Shown here: positions 9,258-17,335 of the stretch, piece by piece | Position numbering within the stretch: the first letter of the stretch is position 1 | How the letters are laid out: every line of letters begins with the position of its first letter | Source of the DNA: Natrinema versiforme | Lineage (GTDB): Archaea; Halobacteriota; Halobacteria; Halobacteriales; Natrialbaceae | DNA length: 64,000 nucleotides | Direction of reading: 5' to 3' | Assembly: GCF_005576615.1 (NCBI RefSeq) | Contig: NZ_CP040330.1 | Location: forward strand, 1,240,001-1,304,000 | The notes under the pieces: model-generated | The model's database searches: none | The model's input: the letters and a program-made list of their open reading frames with translations, nothing else | What the model was told of the DNA's origin: nothing | Translations under genes and position numbers: made by a program

Positions 9258-10297
9258 GCGTCGATCACCTGCTCGACGGCGTGGACGATGAACGCCGTGG
9301 TGTCGATCTTCTCCTCGAGGAGCGCTCGCCGTCGCCGTTGCCAGATCGCCGGATCCGCCGCGACGATCGTGGTGGCAAGTCGCGACAGATCCGCCGGCGT
9401 CTCCGTTTCGGATCGGGAGAACACGAGCCCGTACCGGTCTTCCAGTTCGGTCAGCACGCCGGCGGAGAACGGCGAGACGAACATCGCGGGCGTGCCGAGG
9501 AGCGCGCTCTCGATGGTCATCGTCCCGCTCTCGCCGATCAGCAGGTCGGCGTGGGACAGCAGGTCGTGTATCCGGTGTGGCGGCACGGAGACCTCCCTGT
9601 CCGCGAGCGACGGTGGAAGGGCCGCCTCGGCGCTTATCACCACCCGACAGCCGGCCGCCTCGAGTCGCTCGACGAGCGGTTCGACCTCTTGCAGCCCGTC
9701 TTTCCCCACGTCGTGTGCGGCCGTCCACGAGACCAGTCGTAACACGACCAGCGTCTCGTCCGCGTCGGCACCGATCCGGTCCAGTACCGTCGGGTCCGGA
9801 CTGAACCGGTCCGGATGGAGATACGCCAGTTCGTGGTAGCCCGAGTACCGGACGTGGTTCGAACCGAGATCGTCCCGGAACGAGTCGGGCGTACAGATGA
9901 CGTCGGAGAACGGGAACGCGAGGAGGTTCTGTACCGTCGCGTGCTCGGTGTCGGTAAACAGCACGCTCCGCCCGCCGCTGACACGCGACGCGTGCGTGAT
10001 CGACGGCTCCGCGATGGCCATCAACGCCGCGGGCTCCAACTCGCGAGTGCGTCGGATCACCTCGTACTCGTATTTCGCCTGCACCTTGGCGAGTTCGTAC
10101 AAGTTGCCGGGTTCGGCCGCGAGCGTCCGATACTCGATGTCGTAGGCCTCGAGCAGATCGCGGACGAGATCCTTCTCCCGCGCGAACACGTGCACGTCGT
10201 ATCCCCGGTCCTCGAGTTCGCCGATCGCGTTCCGAAAGAAGTGGACGTGCGCGGGGTGTTGGATCGTGCTCACGACGCGCTCGGCGGTCTCACTCAT
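9254..10297 (-). CDS. DUF354 family glycosyltransferase-like protein
   Basis: The product is 347 residues from ATG 10297 (MSETAERVVSTIQHPAHVHF). It matches archaeal DUF354 proteins, which have the GT-B / UDP-GlcNAc 2-epimerase-like two-domain fold. An N-terminal QHPAHVHFFRNAIGELE block is followed by a middle TDTEHA region, and the C-terminal half has HDLLSHADLLIGESGTMTIE, the usual donor-nucleotide site with the conserved Glu. It overlaps the neighbours on both sides (8 bases with GT2, GTGA with the deacetylase). It may be a glycosyltransferase of the polymer, or the 2-epimerase that would convert the GlcNAc-type product to the ManNAc form; the sequence alone does not decide. Confidence 0.8.
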   Translation of the reverse strand: MSETAERVVSTIQHPAHVHFFRNAIGELEDRGYDVHVFAREKDLVRDLLEAYDIEYRTLAAEPGNLYELAKVQAKYEYEVIRRTRELEPAALMAIAEPSITHASRVSGGRSVLFTDTEHATVQNLLAFPFSDVICTPDSFRDDLGSNHVRYSGYHELAYLHPDRFSPDPTVLDRIGADADETLVVLRLVSWTAAHDVGKDGLQEVEPLVERLEAAGCRVVISAEAALPPSLADREVSVPPHRIHDLLSHADLLIGESGTMTIESALLGTPAMFVSPFSAGVLTELEDRYGLVFSRSETETPADLSRLATTIVAADPAIWQRRRRALLEEKIDTTAFIVHAVEQVIDA

Positions 10298-11432
10298 AGA
10301 TTCGGTCCTCCAATGCTTCGTTCTCGCGCATGTCGAGCAGCATCGCAAAGGCCACCGAGACGCCGCCGAAGAGCGCGAGCGCCGCGCTCGTCAGGGCGTC
10401 GCGGGTTCGGCTCGCGCTCCCGCTCCTGTCCCCGCTCGAGTCCGGGTCCTCCTCTCGCGTCCGCGCGGCCGTGAAGAGCGACCAGAGGCCGCTCAGGACC
10501 CCGACGAACGCCGAGGCGACGCCGAAGAGGTAGAACAACACGAGCGGGTGGAAATCGACGACCAGATACCGCGATTTCAGCCGCCACAGGAAGTTCCGGA
10601 GGAGCATGCCGGACACCTTGGGGATGTACGTCCGGTACGTGATTCCGGACTCCTCCTCGCCGTAGACCGACGGGATCGCCACGTCGGCGACGCGCATCCG
10701 ATTGGCGTTCAGCGTCACCAGCAGGTCGTTGCAGTAGCCGTAGTACTCGTACAACTCCTCGACGGCGATGGTCTCGAGCGCGTGGCGCGAGATGGCGGTG
10801 TACCCGTTCTGGGGATCGCTCACCTTCCAGTAGCCGCTGGCGATCTTGGTGAGCAACGAGAGGACCGAGTTGCCGACGAACCGGAACGGCGGCATTTCGG
10901 CCCGGTACTCCGCGGAGAGGAGCCGGTTCCCCTTCGCGTAATCGGCTCCCTCGACGACCGGGTCGAGGAGTTTCGGCATCTGAGAGAGGTCCATCTGTCC
11001 GTCGCCGTCGACGGTCACGGTGATCTCGCTCCCGCCGTCCAATGCGGCCAGATACCCCGTCAGAATCGCCCCGCCGGCCCCCCGATTCTCCCGGTGTCGT
11101 ATCGGGACGACGCGACCGATCGGATCGCGGACCGATGCGCGCCGCTCGAGGGTGTCACTGGTGATGTCGACGGGGGCGGTTTCCGCGGAGCCACCCACGG
11201 CACCGCCGTCGGCGGTCGCCAGCCCGTCGCCGTAGGTCCCGTCGCTTCGGTTCCAGTCGGTTGCATCCGCCCGCGCGCTCGCGGTGATTTCGTCCCACGT
11301 GCGATCCGTCGACCGGTCGTCGACGACGTAGATCCGGTCGACGAACGCGGGCATCTCGCGGATCACATCGCCGACGAACCCCTCCTCGTTGTACGCCGGA
11401 ACGACGACGCCGATCGTGTGTTCTCGGTACAT
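10290..11432 (-). CDS. Family 2 glycosyltransferase with C-terminal membrane anchor
   Basis: The product is 380 residues. It opens with IGVVVPAYNEEGFVGDVI and IYVVDDRSTDRTWDE, typical of dolichyl-phosphate-mannose-synthase-like GT2 enzymes. The catalytic DGDGQMD is near residue 144 and ENRGAGGAILTGYLAALD precedes it. Two hydrophobic helices near 305-325 and 345-368 anchor the C-terminus. Between the nucleotide-binding part and RHRENRGAGG there is an insertion of about 50 residues (GDGLATADGGAVGGSAETA and around it) not usual for the family. The start overlaps the stop of the dehydrogenase upstream by one base (TAATG). The likely job is transfer of a sugar to a lipid-linked intermediate. Confidence 0.9.
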   Translation of the reverse strand: MYREHTIGVVVPAYNEEGFVGDVIREMPAFVDRIYVVDDRSTDRTWDEITASARADATDWNRSDGTYGDGLATADGGAVGGSAETAPVDITSDTLERRASVRDPIGRVVPIRHRENRGAGGAILTGYLAALDGGSEITVTVDGDGQMDLSQMPKLLDPVVEGADYAKGNRLLSAEYRAEMPPFRFVGNSVLSLLTKIASGYWKVSDPQNGYTAISRHALETIAVEELYEYYGYCNDLLVTLNANRMRVADVAIPSVYGEEESGITYRTYIPKVSGMLLRNFLWRLKSRYLVVDFHPLVLFYLFGVASAFVGVLSGLWSLFTAARTREEDPDSSGDRSGSASRTRDALTSAALALFGGVSVAFAMLLDMRENEALEDRIYE

Positions 11433-12751
11433 TATAACCGTTTGTAGCTGGAGACGAGTCCGTCCAATCGCTCTTCGAACGTTCCGTCGACGTCGACCGC
11501 GATCGGCTCCTCGCTCATGGCCGACACGATCGCCTCGAAGTCGAGGTCGTCGAAGGCGCTGTGTGGCGTTCCGATCACGATGCCGTCGGCCCCGTCGGGC
11601 GAAACCGTCGATCGAACCTCGATCCCGAACTCGTCGCGGACGGCGTCGTCGTCGGCGATCGGATCGACCCCGACGACCGACACGCCGAACTCCTCGAGGG
11701 ATTCGATCACCCCATCGATCGCGGACGTTCTGATGTCGCCGACATCGGGCTTATACGCCAACCCGAGCACCAGAACGGTGCTGTCTCGAAGGACGTTTCC
11801 GCCGTCGTTGAGCGCCTTCATCGTCATGTTGGCGACGTGCTCCGGAACGTAGCTGTTGACCTCCCGCCCCTTCCGGATGAGTTCCGGCGAGAAGCCGTTC
11901 CGTTCCGTTTCGTAGATCAGGTAGAACGGGTCGACCGGAATGCAGTGGCCGCCGACAAGTCCCGGCTCGTACTCGTGGAAGTTCCACTTCGTGCCCGCCG
12001 CCTCGAGGACGGCGCTCGTGTCCAGGCCCAAGTGACTGCACGCGATCGCCAGCTCGTTGACGAGGGCGATGTTCAGGTCCCGTTGGACGTTCTCGATGCA
12101 CTTGGCCGTCTCGGCGGCCTCGATCGTCGGCGTTTCGTGGACGTCAGCGTCGACGACGGTTTCGAACAGTGACGCGAGTTCGGCCCGCGTCCCCTCGGTC
12201 AGTCCGCTGACGAGCTTGGTGACGGTTCGGATCGTGTGCTCTCGATCGCCCGGCACGACCCGCTCCGGGGCGTATCCCACGCCGAACTCCTCGCCGGCGG
12301 TCATCCCCGAGTGCTGCTCGATCGCCGGCGCGAACACCGACCGTGTCCCGCCCGGATAGACGGTCGACTCGAGGGCCGCGATCGACCCGGGCTGAATGTG
12401 CCGGCCGATGATCCGCCCGGCGTCGGCGACGAACGAGAGGTCCGGCTTCTCGGAGCCGTCGACGGGCGTGGGAACGGTGACGATGACGTATTCGACGTCG
12501 GCGATCACGCTCGCGTCGCTCGTGAACTCGATCGAACTGGTCGCGATCTCGCGGTCGCCGATATCGTCCGTCGGGTCCGTCCCCGACTCGAGGGTTTCGA
12601 CTTTTGCCGGGTCGATGTCGAACCCCCATACCTCGTGGCCCGCGGCGTCGAACTCGTAGGCCAAGGGGAGCCCGACGTAGCCGAGTCCGACGATGCAGAT
12701 CCGCGCCTCGTCCGCGCCGAGGTCGGGCGTCGCGTACTGGGAATCACTCAT
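11432..12751 (-). CDS. Nucleotide-sugar dehydrogenase (UDP-GlcNAc/ManNAc 6-dehydrogenase type)
   Basis: The product is 439 residues from ATG 12751 (MSDSQYATPD); a GTG three codons earlier is possible. ICIVGLGYVGLPLAYEF is the NAD-binding loop, TVPTPVD and STVYPGGT are the next conserved blocks, and VGGHCIPVDPFYL carries the catalytic Cys with its usual Asp. The C-terminal domain has LGLAYKPDVGDIRTSA. The family oxidises C6 of a UDP-hexosamine or UDP-hexose to the uronic acid in two NAD-dependent steps. It overlaps the preceding dehydrogenase by 8 bases. The intact active site makes this the safer candidate for the WbpA-like first step of the pathway. Confidence 0.92.
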   Translation of the reverse strand: MSDSQYATPDLGADEARICIVGLGYVGLPLAYEFDAAGHEVWGFDIDPAKVETLESGTDPTDDIGDREIATSSIEFTSDASVIADVEYVIVTVPTPVDGSEKPDLSFVADAGRIIGRHIQPGSIAALESTVYPGGTRSVFAPAIEQHSGMTAGEEFGVGYAPERVVPGDREHTIRTVTKLVSGLTEGTRAELASLFETVVDADVHETPTIEAAETAKCIENVQRDLNIALVNELAIACSHLGLDTSAVLEAAGTKWNFHEYEPGLVGGHCIPVDPFYLIYETERNGFSPELIRKGREVNSYVPEHVANMTMKALNDGGNVLRDSTVLVLGLAYKPDVGDIRTSAIDGVIESLEEFGVSVVGVDPIADDDAVRDEFGIEVRSTVSPDGADGIVIGTPHSAFDDLDFEAIVSAMSEEPIAVDVDGTFEERLDGLVSSYKRL

Positions 12752-14156
12752 CGGTCTCACCCCCGATGACGATCACTCGGTGGTCGGTCTCCGCGACCGT
12801 TTCGTCTTCCAGTGCCGCCCGGCCGTCGACGACGACGAGTCGGCCGCCCTCGCGCTCGAGGTCGTCCCACCGGATCGCGTCGAACTCCTCGTGGGGCGTG
12901 ACCAGCACTGCGCCGTCGACGGGTCGGTCATACAGGTCCTCGAGCGAGACGGGGGTCACCCCCCGCTCCTCGAACGGTTCGAACGAGTCGAGGACCGGAT
13001 CGACGCCGTAGACCTCGGCCCCGAACGCCGCGAGTCGGTCGGCGATCCCGAGCGCCGGCGACGCCCGAGTCTCCTCGACGCCGGGGCGGTAGGTGAGTCC
13101 GAGGAGTGCGATCGCGGTATCGGCCAACTCGGTTCGCTCCGTGGCGAACGCCTCGCGGAGCGTATCGACCGTGTACGACGGCATCGAGTCGTTGACCGCT
13201 CGAGCGGTCCGCAACAGCGGCGCGTCCGTCTCGAAGGGCTCGATGACGAAGTAGGGGTAGAACGGAATGCAGTGGCCGCCGACGCCGGGTCCGGGGTCGT
13301 GGATATTGCAGTAGGGCTGCGTGTTGGCGACCTCGATCGCATCCCTGACGTCGATACCGAAGTCGTCGGTGAACGTCGCCAGTTCGTTCGCGAGCGCGAT
13401 GTTGACGTCCCTGTAGAGCCCTTCGAAGACCTTCACGGCCTCCGCCGTCGCGGTGTCGGCGACCGCGATCACGCCCTCGTCGTTGATCGTCTCGTAGACC
13501 GCCGTCGCCGCGCGGGTGCTCTCGGCGTCGACGCCGCCGACGACCTTGGGGTACGCGCCGCGGATGTCCGCGAGCGCCCGACCGCTCGCGGTCCGCTCCG
13601 GACAGAACGCCAGTCCGAACTCGCCGCGGTCGAGCCCCGACGCGTCCTCGAGTGCGGGCAGCACCCGGTCGCTCGTCGTCCGCGGCGGGACGGTGCACTC
13701 GACGAGGACGAGGTCCCCAGCATCCAGCCCGGCACCGATCGCCTCGGTGACGGCGTCGAGGACCGAGAGGTCGGGTTCGTTCTCGTCGGTGATCGGCGTC
13801 GGGACGATGACGACGTGGACCGACGCCCGCTCGGCGGCCTCGCGCGGACTCGTCGTCGCGGACAGTGCGTCGTCGGCGACCGTCTCGCCGACGAGCGACG
13901 GGAGTCCCGGCTCCCGCTTTAGGTGGCAGTTACCGTCGTTGATCGACGCGACGACATCCGGGTCGATGTCGGCTCCGCGGACGTTCCCCGTCGTCTCCGC
14001 GAACACCGCCGCCACGGGAAGCCCCATCTTGCCGAGCCCGTAGACGGCGACCGGAATCGCCCCGCTCGCGAACGCGTCCCGCTGTCGGGCTGATGGTCGA
14101 TCGACCCCGTACAGGCGGTCGCCGTCGCGGTCGCGTCGGTGGCGCTGCTCAGTCAT
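12744..14156 (-). CDS. Nucleotide-sugar dehydrogenase paralogue with altered active-site motif
   Basis: The product is 470 residues. It has the same family blocks as its neighbour: VAVYGLGKMGLPVAAVF, VIVPTPITD, VECTVPPRTTSDRV and LGLTYRPGVEETRAS. The catalytic block reads GVGGHCIPFYPYF, so Cys is kept but the Asp that usually follows (GGHCIPVDP) is Tyr; I checked this at nucleotide level around 13240-13285. The N-terminus is extended by about 33 polar residues (RHRRDRDGDR). It overlaps the Gfo/Idh gene upstream and the second dehydrogenase downstream by 8 bases each. It may act on a different sugar, or the Tyr may be normal in a haloarchaeal subfamily. Confidence 0.9.
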   Translation of the reverse strand: MTEQRHRRDRDGDRLYGVDRPSARQRDAFASGAIPVAVYGLGKMGLPVAAVFAETTGNVRGADIDPDVVASINDGNCHLKREPGLPSLVGETVADDALSATTSPREAAERASVHVVIVPTPITDENEPDLSVLDAVTEAIGAGLDAGDLVLVECTVPPRTTSDRVLPALEDASGLDRGEFGLAFCPERTASGRALADIRGAYPKVVGGVDAESTRAATAVYETINDEGVIAVADTATAEAVKVFEGLYRDVNIALANELATFTDDFGIDVRDAIEVANTQPYCNIHDPGPGVGGHCIPFYPYFVIEPFETDAPLLRTARAVNDSMPSYTVDTLREAFATERTELADTAIALLGLTYRPGVEETRASPALGIADRLAAFGAEVYGVDPVLDSFEPFEERGVTPVSLEDLYDRPVDGAVLVTPHEEFDAIRWDDLEREGGRLVVVDGRAALEDETVAETDHRVIVIGGETDE

Positions 14157-15138
14157 GTGCGACCTCCACGCCCGCGGCGGTTCGATCGCTCTCTCCCTGC
14201 GCCTCGATCCGCTTTGCGATCGCGAGAGCGGCGAGCCCGTCGTCGACCGTCACCCGCGGCGGCTCGCCCGAGGCGGCCGTCTCGAGGAACGCCGCGAGTT
14301 CGTTGCGAAGCGGTTCCTCGTTCGGGACGCGGGGTCGTTCGACGAGGCTCTCGTGTCTGAACCGGACGTCGCCGTTCTCTTCGACGTACTCGGGGACCGA
14401 GCGGCGGTGGATCTCGATCGACTGGTCGATGTAATCGACTTCGACGAGACACTCCTCGGCGGTCACCTCGAGCGTCCGCACCTTCCGCTGGGTCAATCGA
14501 CTGGCCGTCAGCGAGGCCATCGCGCCGGAGTCGAACTCGAGGAGCGCCGCGGCGTGTCGGTTGTCACTGACGCCACTGCTCTGTATCGCAGTAGGCTCTG
14601 CATCAAGCAGGGAGCGCACGATATCGATATCGTGAATCATCAGGTCGAGGACCGCACTGTCGTCGATGGCGCGGTCCGGCGGCGGGCCGAGCCGCTCGGC
14701 CGAAATACCGACGACCGACAGGTCGGCGATCATCGACTCGAGCGTCTCCACGGCGGGATTGAACCGTTCGATGTGCCCGATCTGGACCGGAACGGCCGCC
14801 GCGTTCGCCGCCGATCGGAGTTTCCGCCCCGTCTCGAGGTCCTCGGCGACGGGTTTCTCGACGAGGGTCGCGACGCTGGCCTCGAGACAGTCCGTCGCCA
14901 CGTCGTAGTGGTGTGCGGTGGGGACGACGACCGAGACGGCATCGACGGACGCGAGGAGGTCATCGAGTCCCATCGGGGACGCGCCGTACTCGGTCGCGAC
15001 GGCCGTCGCGCGGTCCGCGTCGATGTCGAAGACGCCGACGAGGTTCGCGTCGGGGAGCCCGTGGTACACTCGCGCGTGGTTTCGCCCCATCGAGCCGACG
15101 CCGACGACGCCGACATCGAGTTGCCGTTCAGGCGGCAT
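14149..15138 (-). CDS. Gfo/Idh/MocA oxidoreductase, WlbA/WbpB-like UDP-sugar 3-dehydrogenase
   Basis: The product is 329 residues. VGVVGVGSMGRNHARVY is the Rossmann NAD-binding start, LVEKPVAEDLETG contains the family EKP motif near residue 95, and IGHIERFNPAVE carries the region of the catalytic Lys/His. Placement between an aminotransferase and a UDP-uronate-forming dehydrogenase matches the WlbA/WbpB step: oxidation of UDP-GlcNAcA at C3 to the 3-keto sugar. It overlaps the aminotransferase gene by 11 bases and the next gene by 8. The fold assignment is firm; the substrate is inferred from the gene order. Confidence 0.9.
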   Translation of the reverse strand: MPPERQLDVGVVGVGSMGRNHARVYHGLPDANLVGVFDIDADRATAVATEYGASPMGLDDLLASVDAVSVVVPTAHHYDVATDCLEASVATLVEKPVAEDLETGRKLRSAANAAAVPVQIGHIERFNPAVETLESMIADLSVVGISAERLGPPPDRAIDDSAVLDLMIHDIDIVRSLLDAEPTAIQSSGVSDNRHAAALLEFDSGAMASLTASRLTQRKVRTLEVTAEECLVEVDYIDQSIEIHRRSVPEYVEENGDVRFRHESLVERPRVPNEEPLRNELAAFLETAASGEPPRVTVDDGLAALAIAKRIEAQGESDRTAAGVEVAHD

Positions 15139-16201
15139 AGTCGGCGATCACCCCCGTAATGCGGTCGATATCGTCGGCGGAGACGTTCGGGTGGACCGGG
15201 ATCGACAGCACCTCGGCGGCCGCTCGCTCCGCCGCCGGCGCGTCGTGGGTCACGCCGTCGTAGGCCGGTTGCTCGTGGATACAGGCGGGGTAATAGACGC
15301 CGGCCCCCACGTCGTGTGCCGCGAGGTGGTCCCGCATCGCCCGCCGATCGTCCGTCCGAACGGTATACTGATGATACGCGTGTCGCGTGTGTGCCGGTTC
15401 GGTCGGCAGCGACAGCGACGTTCCGGCGAGCCCGTCGGTCAGCCGAGCGGCGTTCTCCCGCCGCCGCTCGAGGAACGTCGGTAACCGCTCGAGTTGCGCG
15501 CGGCCGATCGCGGCCGCGAGCGACGTCATCCGGAAGTTGTGACCGACCGACGCGTGAGTCCCCTCGTCCGTGCGACCGTGATCGACGAACCGCTCGACCC
15601 CGGCCGCGACGTCGCGGCGGTCGGTCAGGACGATCCCGCCCTCGCCGGTCGTCATGTTCTTCGTCGGATAGAACGAGAAGCAGGCGGCGTCCCCGAACGA
15701 CCCGATCCGCTCGCCGCGGTACGTCGCACCGTGGGCCTGTGCGCAATCCTCGATCAGCGGCACCTCGAGTTCGGCGGCGAGGTCGACGAAGGCGTCTAGC
15801 TCGGCCGGACAGCCGTACAGGTGAACGACGAGGATCGCGTCGATGTCGTCCGTCCGCGCGACCTCGCGGGCCGCGGCCGGATCGAGGTTGTACGTGGCCG
15901 GCTCGATATCGGCGAAGACCGGCTCCGCGCCGGCGTGTCTGATGGCGTTCGCCGTCGCGACGAACGAAAACGGCGTGGTGAGCACGCGGTCGCCCGCGCC
16001 GATGCCGAGTCCCTCGAGCGCGGCGTGGAGCGCCGCCGTTCCGTTCGCCGTCGCGACGCCGAATTCGGTGTCGCAGTAGTCGGCGAACTCCCGTTCGAAC
16101 GCCCGAACCTCGTCCCCGTCGGCGAGCATCCCGCTCTCGAGAACGGCCGAGACGCGGTCGGTCTCTCGCTCGCCCAGTTCGGGGTTCGCGATCGGAATCA
16201 C
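15128..16201 (-). CDS. DegT/DnrJ/EryC1/StrS aminotransferase, WbpE-like
   Basis: The product is 357 residues. The start chosen is the GTG at 16201, which overlaps the stop of the acyltransferase gene (GTGA) and gives [13 protein letters not shown], a good family N-terminus. Conserved blocks are [41 protein letters not shown] (PLP Asp) and [15 protein letters not shown] with the PLP Lys. [17 protein letters not shown] and the C-terminal [10 protein letters not shown] also fit. These PLP enzymes aminate keto-sugar nucleotides; here the probable substrate is the 3-keto UDP-uronate made by the Gfo/Idh enzyme. Confidence 0.92.
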   Translation of the reverse strand: MIPIANPELGERETDRVSAVLESGMLADGDEVRAFEREFADYCDTEFGVATANGTAALHAALEGLGIGAGDRVLTTPFSFVATANAIRHAGAEPVFADIEPATYNLDPAAAREVARTDDIDAILVVHLYGCPAELDAFVDLAAELEVPLIEDCAQAHGATYRGERIGSFGDAACFSFYPTKNMTTGEGGIVLTDRRDVAAGVERFVDHGRTDEGTHASVGHNFRMTSLAAAIGRAQLERLPTFLERRRENAARLTDGLAGTSLSLPTEPAHTRHAYHQYTVRTDDRRAMRDHLAAHDVGAGVYYPACIHEQPAYDGVTHDAPAAERAAAEVLSIPVHPNVSADDIDRITGVIADYAA

Positions 16202-16773
16202 CGGTCGTTCCCCCCGCAAAGCGACTCCGGCAGCGGCTCGTGGCTCGCCGGCGCGCCGACCGCCAGCGTCCGCTCCGGAACGTCGTCCGTCACGACGGCG
16301 CCGGCGGCGACGAACGATTCCCGGCCGACGGTTACGCCCGGAAGGATCGTCGCGTTCGCGCCGACCGAGACGTGATCCTCGAGAACCGGCCCCTCGAGAT
16401 CCGTCTCCCGCCGGAGCGGATACGGATCGTTCGTCAGGACGGCGTGTGGCCCGAGAAAGACGTGATCGCCGATCGTACTCTCCGCGGGAACGTACGCACC
16501 CGTCTGGAGGCTCACGCTCGAGCCGATCGTCGTGGTGCCGTCGACGACCGCGTTCGTTCCGACGAGGACATCGTCACCGATCTCCGTTCCCTCACGAACG
16601 AGCGCGAAGTGGCCGGTATCGAACCGGTCACCGATGACGACATCGTTGTAAATAATCGTTCCCGGTCTGATCGTCGGATCGGCCCCGATAACCGGTTTCC
16701 GGCTCTCTTCGTCGTATTCGTATCCGATCGTCTCCGTCCCTCTTGTAGTCATGTCTGGTACCCCCGTGCTCAT
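16198..16773 (-). CDS. Left-handed beta-helix acyltransferase, WbpD/WlbB-like
   Basis: The product is 191 residues from ATG 16773; ATG 16752 ([13 protein letters not shown]) is the alternative. I prefer 16773 because a TATA-like element lies about 30 bases upstream, allowing a leaderless message. The sequence is a run of hexapeptide repeats ([59 protein letters not shown]), with the [10 protein letters not shown] block typical of sugar N-acetyltransferases. WbpD-type enzymes acetylate the new 3-amino group to give UDP-2,3-diacetamido-uronate. It is the first gene of the nine-gene operon. Confidence 0.9.
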   Translation of the reverse strand: MSTGVPDMTTRGTETIGYEYDEESRKPVIGADPTIRPGTIIYNDVVIGDRFDTGHFALVREGTEIGDDVLVGTNAVVDGTTTIGSSVSLQTGAYVPAESTIGDHVFLGPHAVLTNDPYPLRRETDLEGPVLEDHVSVGANATILPGVTVGRESFVAAGAVVTDDVPERTLAVGAPASHEPLPESLCGGNDR

Positions 16774-16794
16774 GCTCTCGGTCCCGACATGGCC

Positions 16795-16810
16795 ACTGTA
16801 TTTCAAAAGC
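16795..16810 (-). promoter_or_regulatory. TATA-like promoter element of the polysaccharide operon
   Basis: On the reverse strand the sequence GCTTTTGAAATACAG lies about 25-35 bases before the ATG at 16773. This is the normal distance for a haloarchaeal TATA/BRE in front of a leaderless gene. It is the only such element seen ahead of the nine overlapping genes, which suggests one main promoter for the operon. Confidence 0.4.
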
Positions 16811-17261
16811 AAGAGAGATCGTTTCAGCGGTAAACAGCCGTAGAACCGCGGATTCGAGACAGCGGTCACATCCCGCCGTCTATCACGCCGTTTCTCGACG
16901 ATGACAATGGCTACTAGTGAATAGTGGGACTGCTCGGAGCCAAGATCGTGTTTCCGGGACGAAACGCGGACCGGTGAGTCGACATCCCCGCGCGCGAAAA
17001 CCGCGGTGACGGCCTCGTTTCGAGTAGCGCGGTCGTCGGTCTCGAAAAAGTTTCTTGGCGTACATCTAGTCGAAATTACCTCCTCTCAGAAAGGGGAGAA
17101 TCGGTGCAGTATCGCGGTTCGAAATCGATTCGCGTCGCTCTCGAGCGCGTCTCGTTTCGACCGGATTGAGAGGACAGTATCCGAACCCGTCCCCGATCAC
17201 GACACCGGTCGGCGAGCGATCGGGTATCGAAGCGCCGGGAAAACCGCGTTCTGAAATCGCG
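16811..17261. other. Intergenic region without recognised gene
   Basis: About 450 bases between the polysaccharide operon and the repeat protein. Short frames on both strands are Arg-rich and lack haloarchaeal composition. No RNA gene, repeat or insertion-sequence remnant was recognised. Confidence 0.4.
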
Positions 17262-17302
17262 AACGAAGAAACAAAAGGAACGACGCTACCGGTCACGCCG
17301 GT
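17262..17302 (-). terminator. Probable transcription terminator of the repeat-protein gene
   Basis: Downstream of the leftward gene ending at 17336, the reverse strand has a short hairpin (ACCGG-CGTGA-CCGGT, 17288-17302) followed by a T-rich run (TTCCTTTTGTTTCTTC, 17265-17280). Archaeal termination depends mainly on such T-rich stretches. Confidence 0.45.
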
Positions 17303-17335
17303 CGGAAATCGACCGTGTGGCGGACGTAGCGAATA

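Noticed and set aside
16883-17254. Short frames on both strands downstream of the polysaccharide operon promoter
   Set aside because: They are Arg/Ser/Val-rich with no acidic bias and overlap each other on opposite strands.
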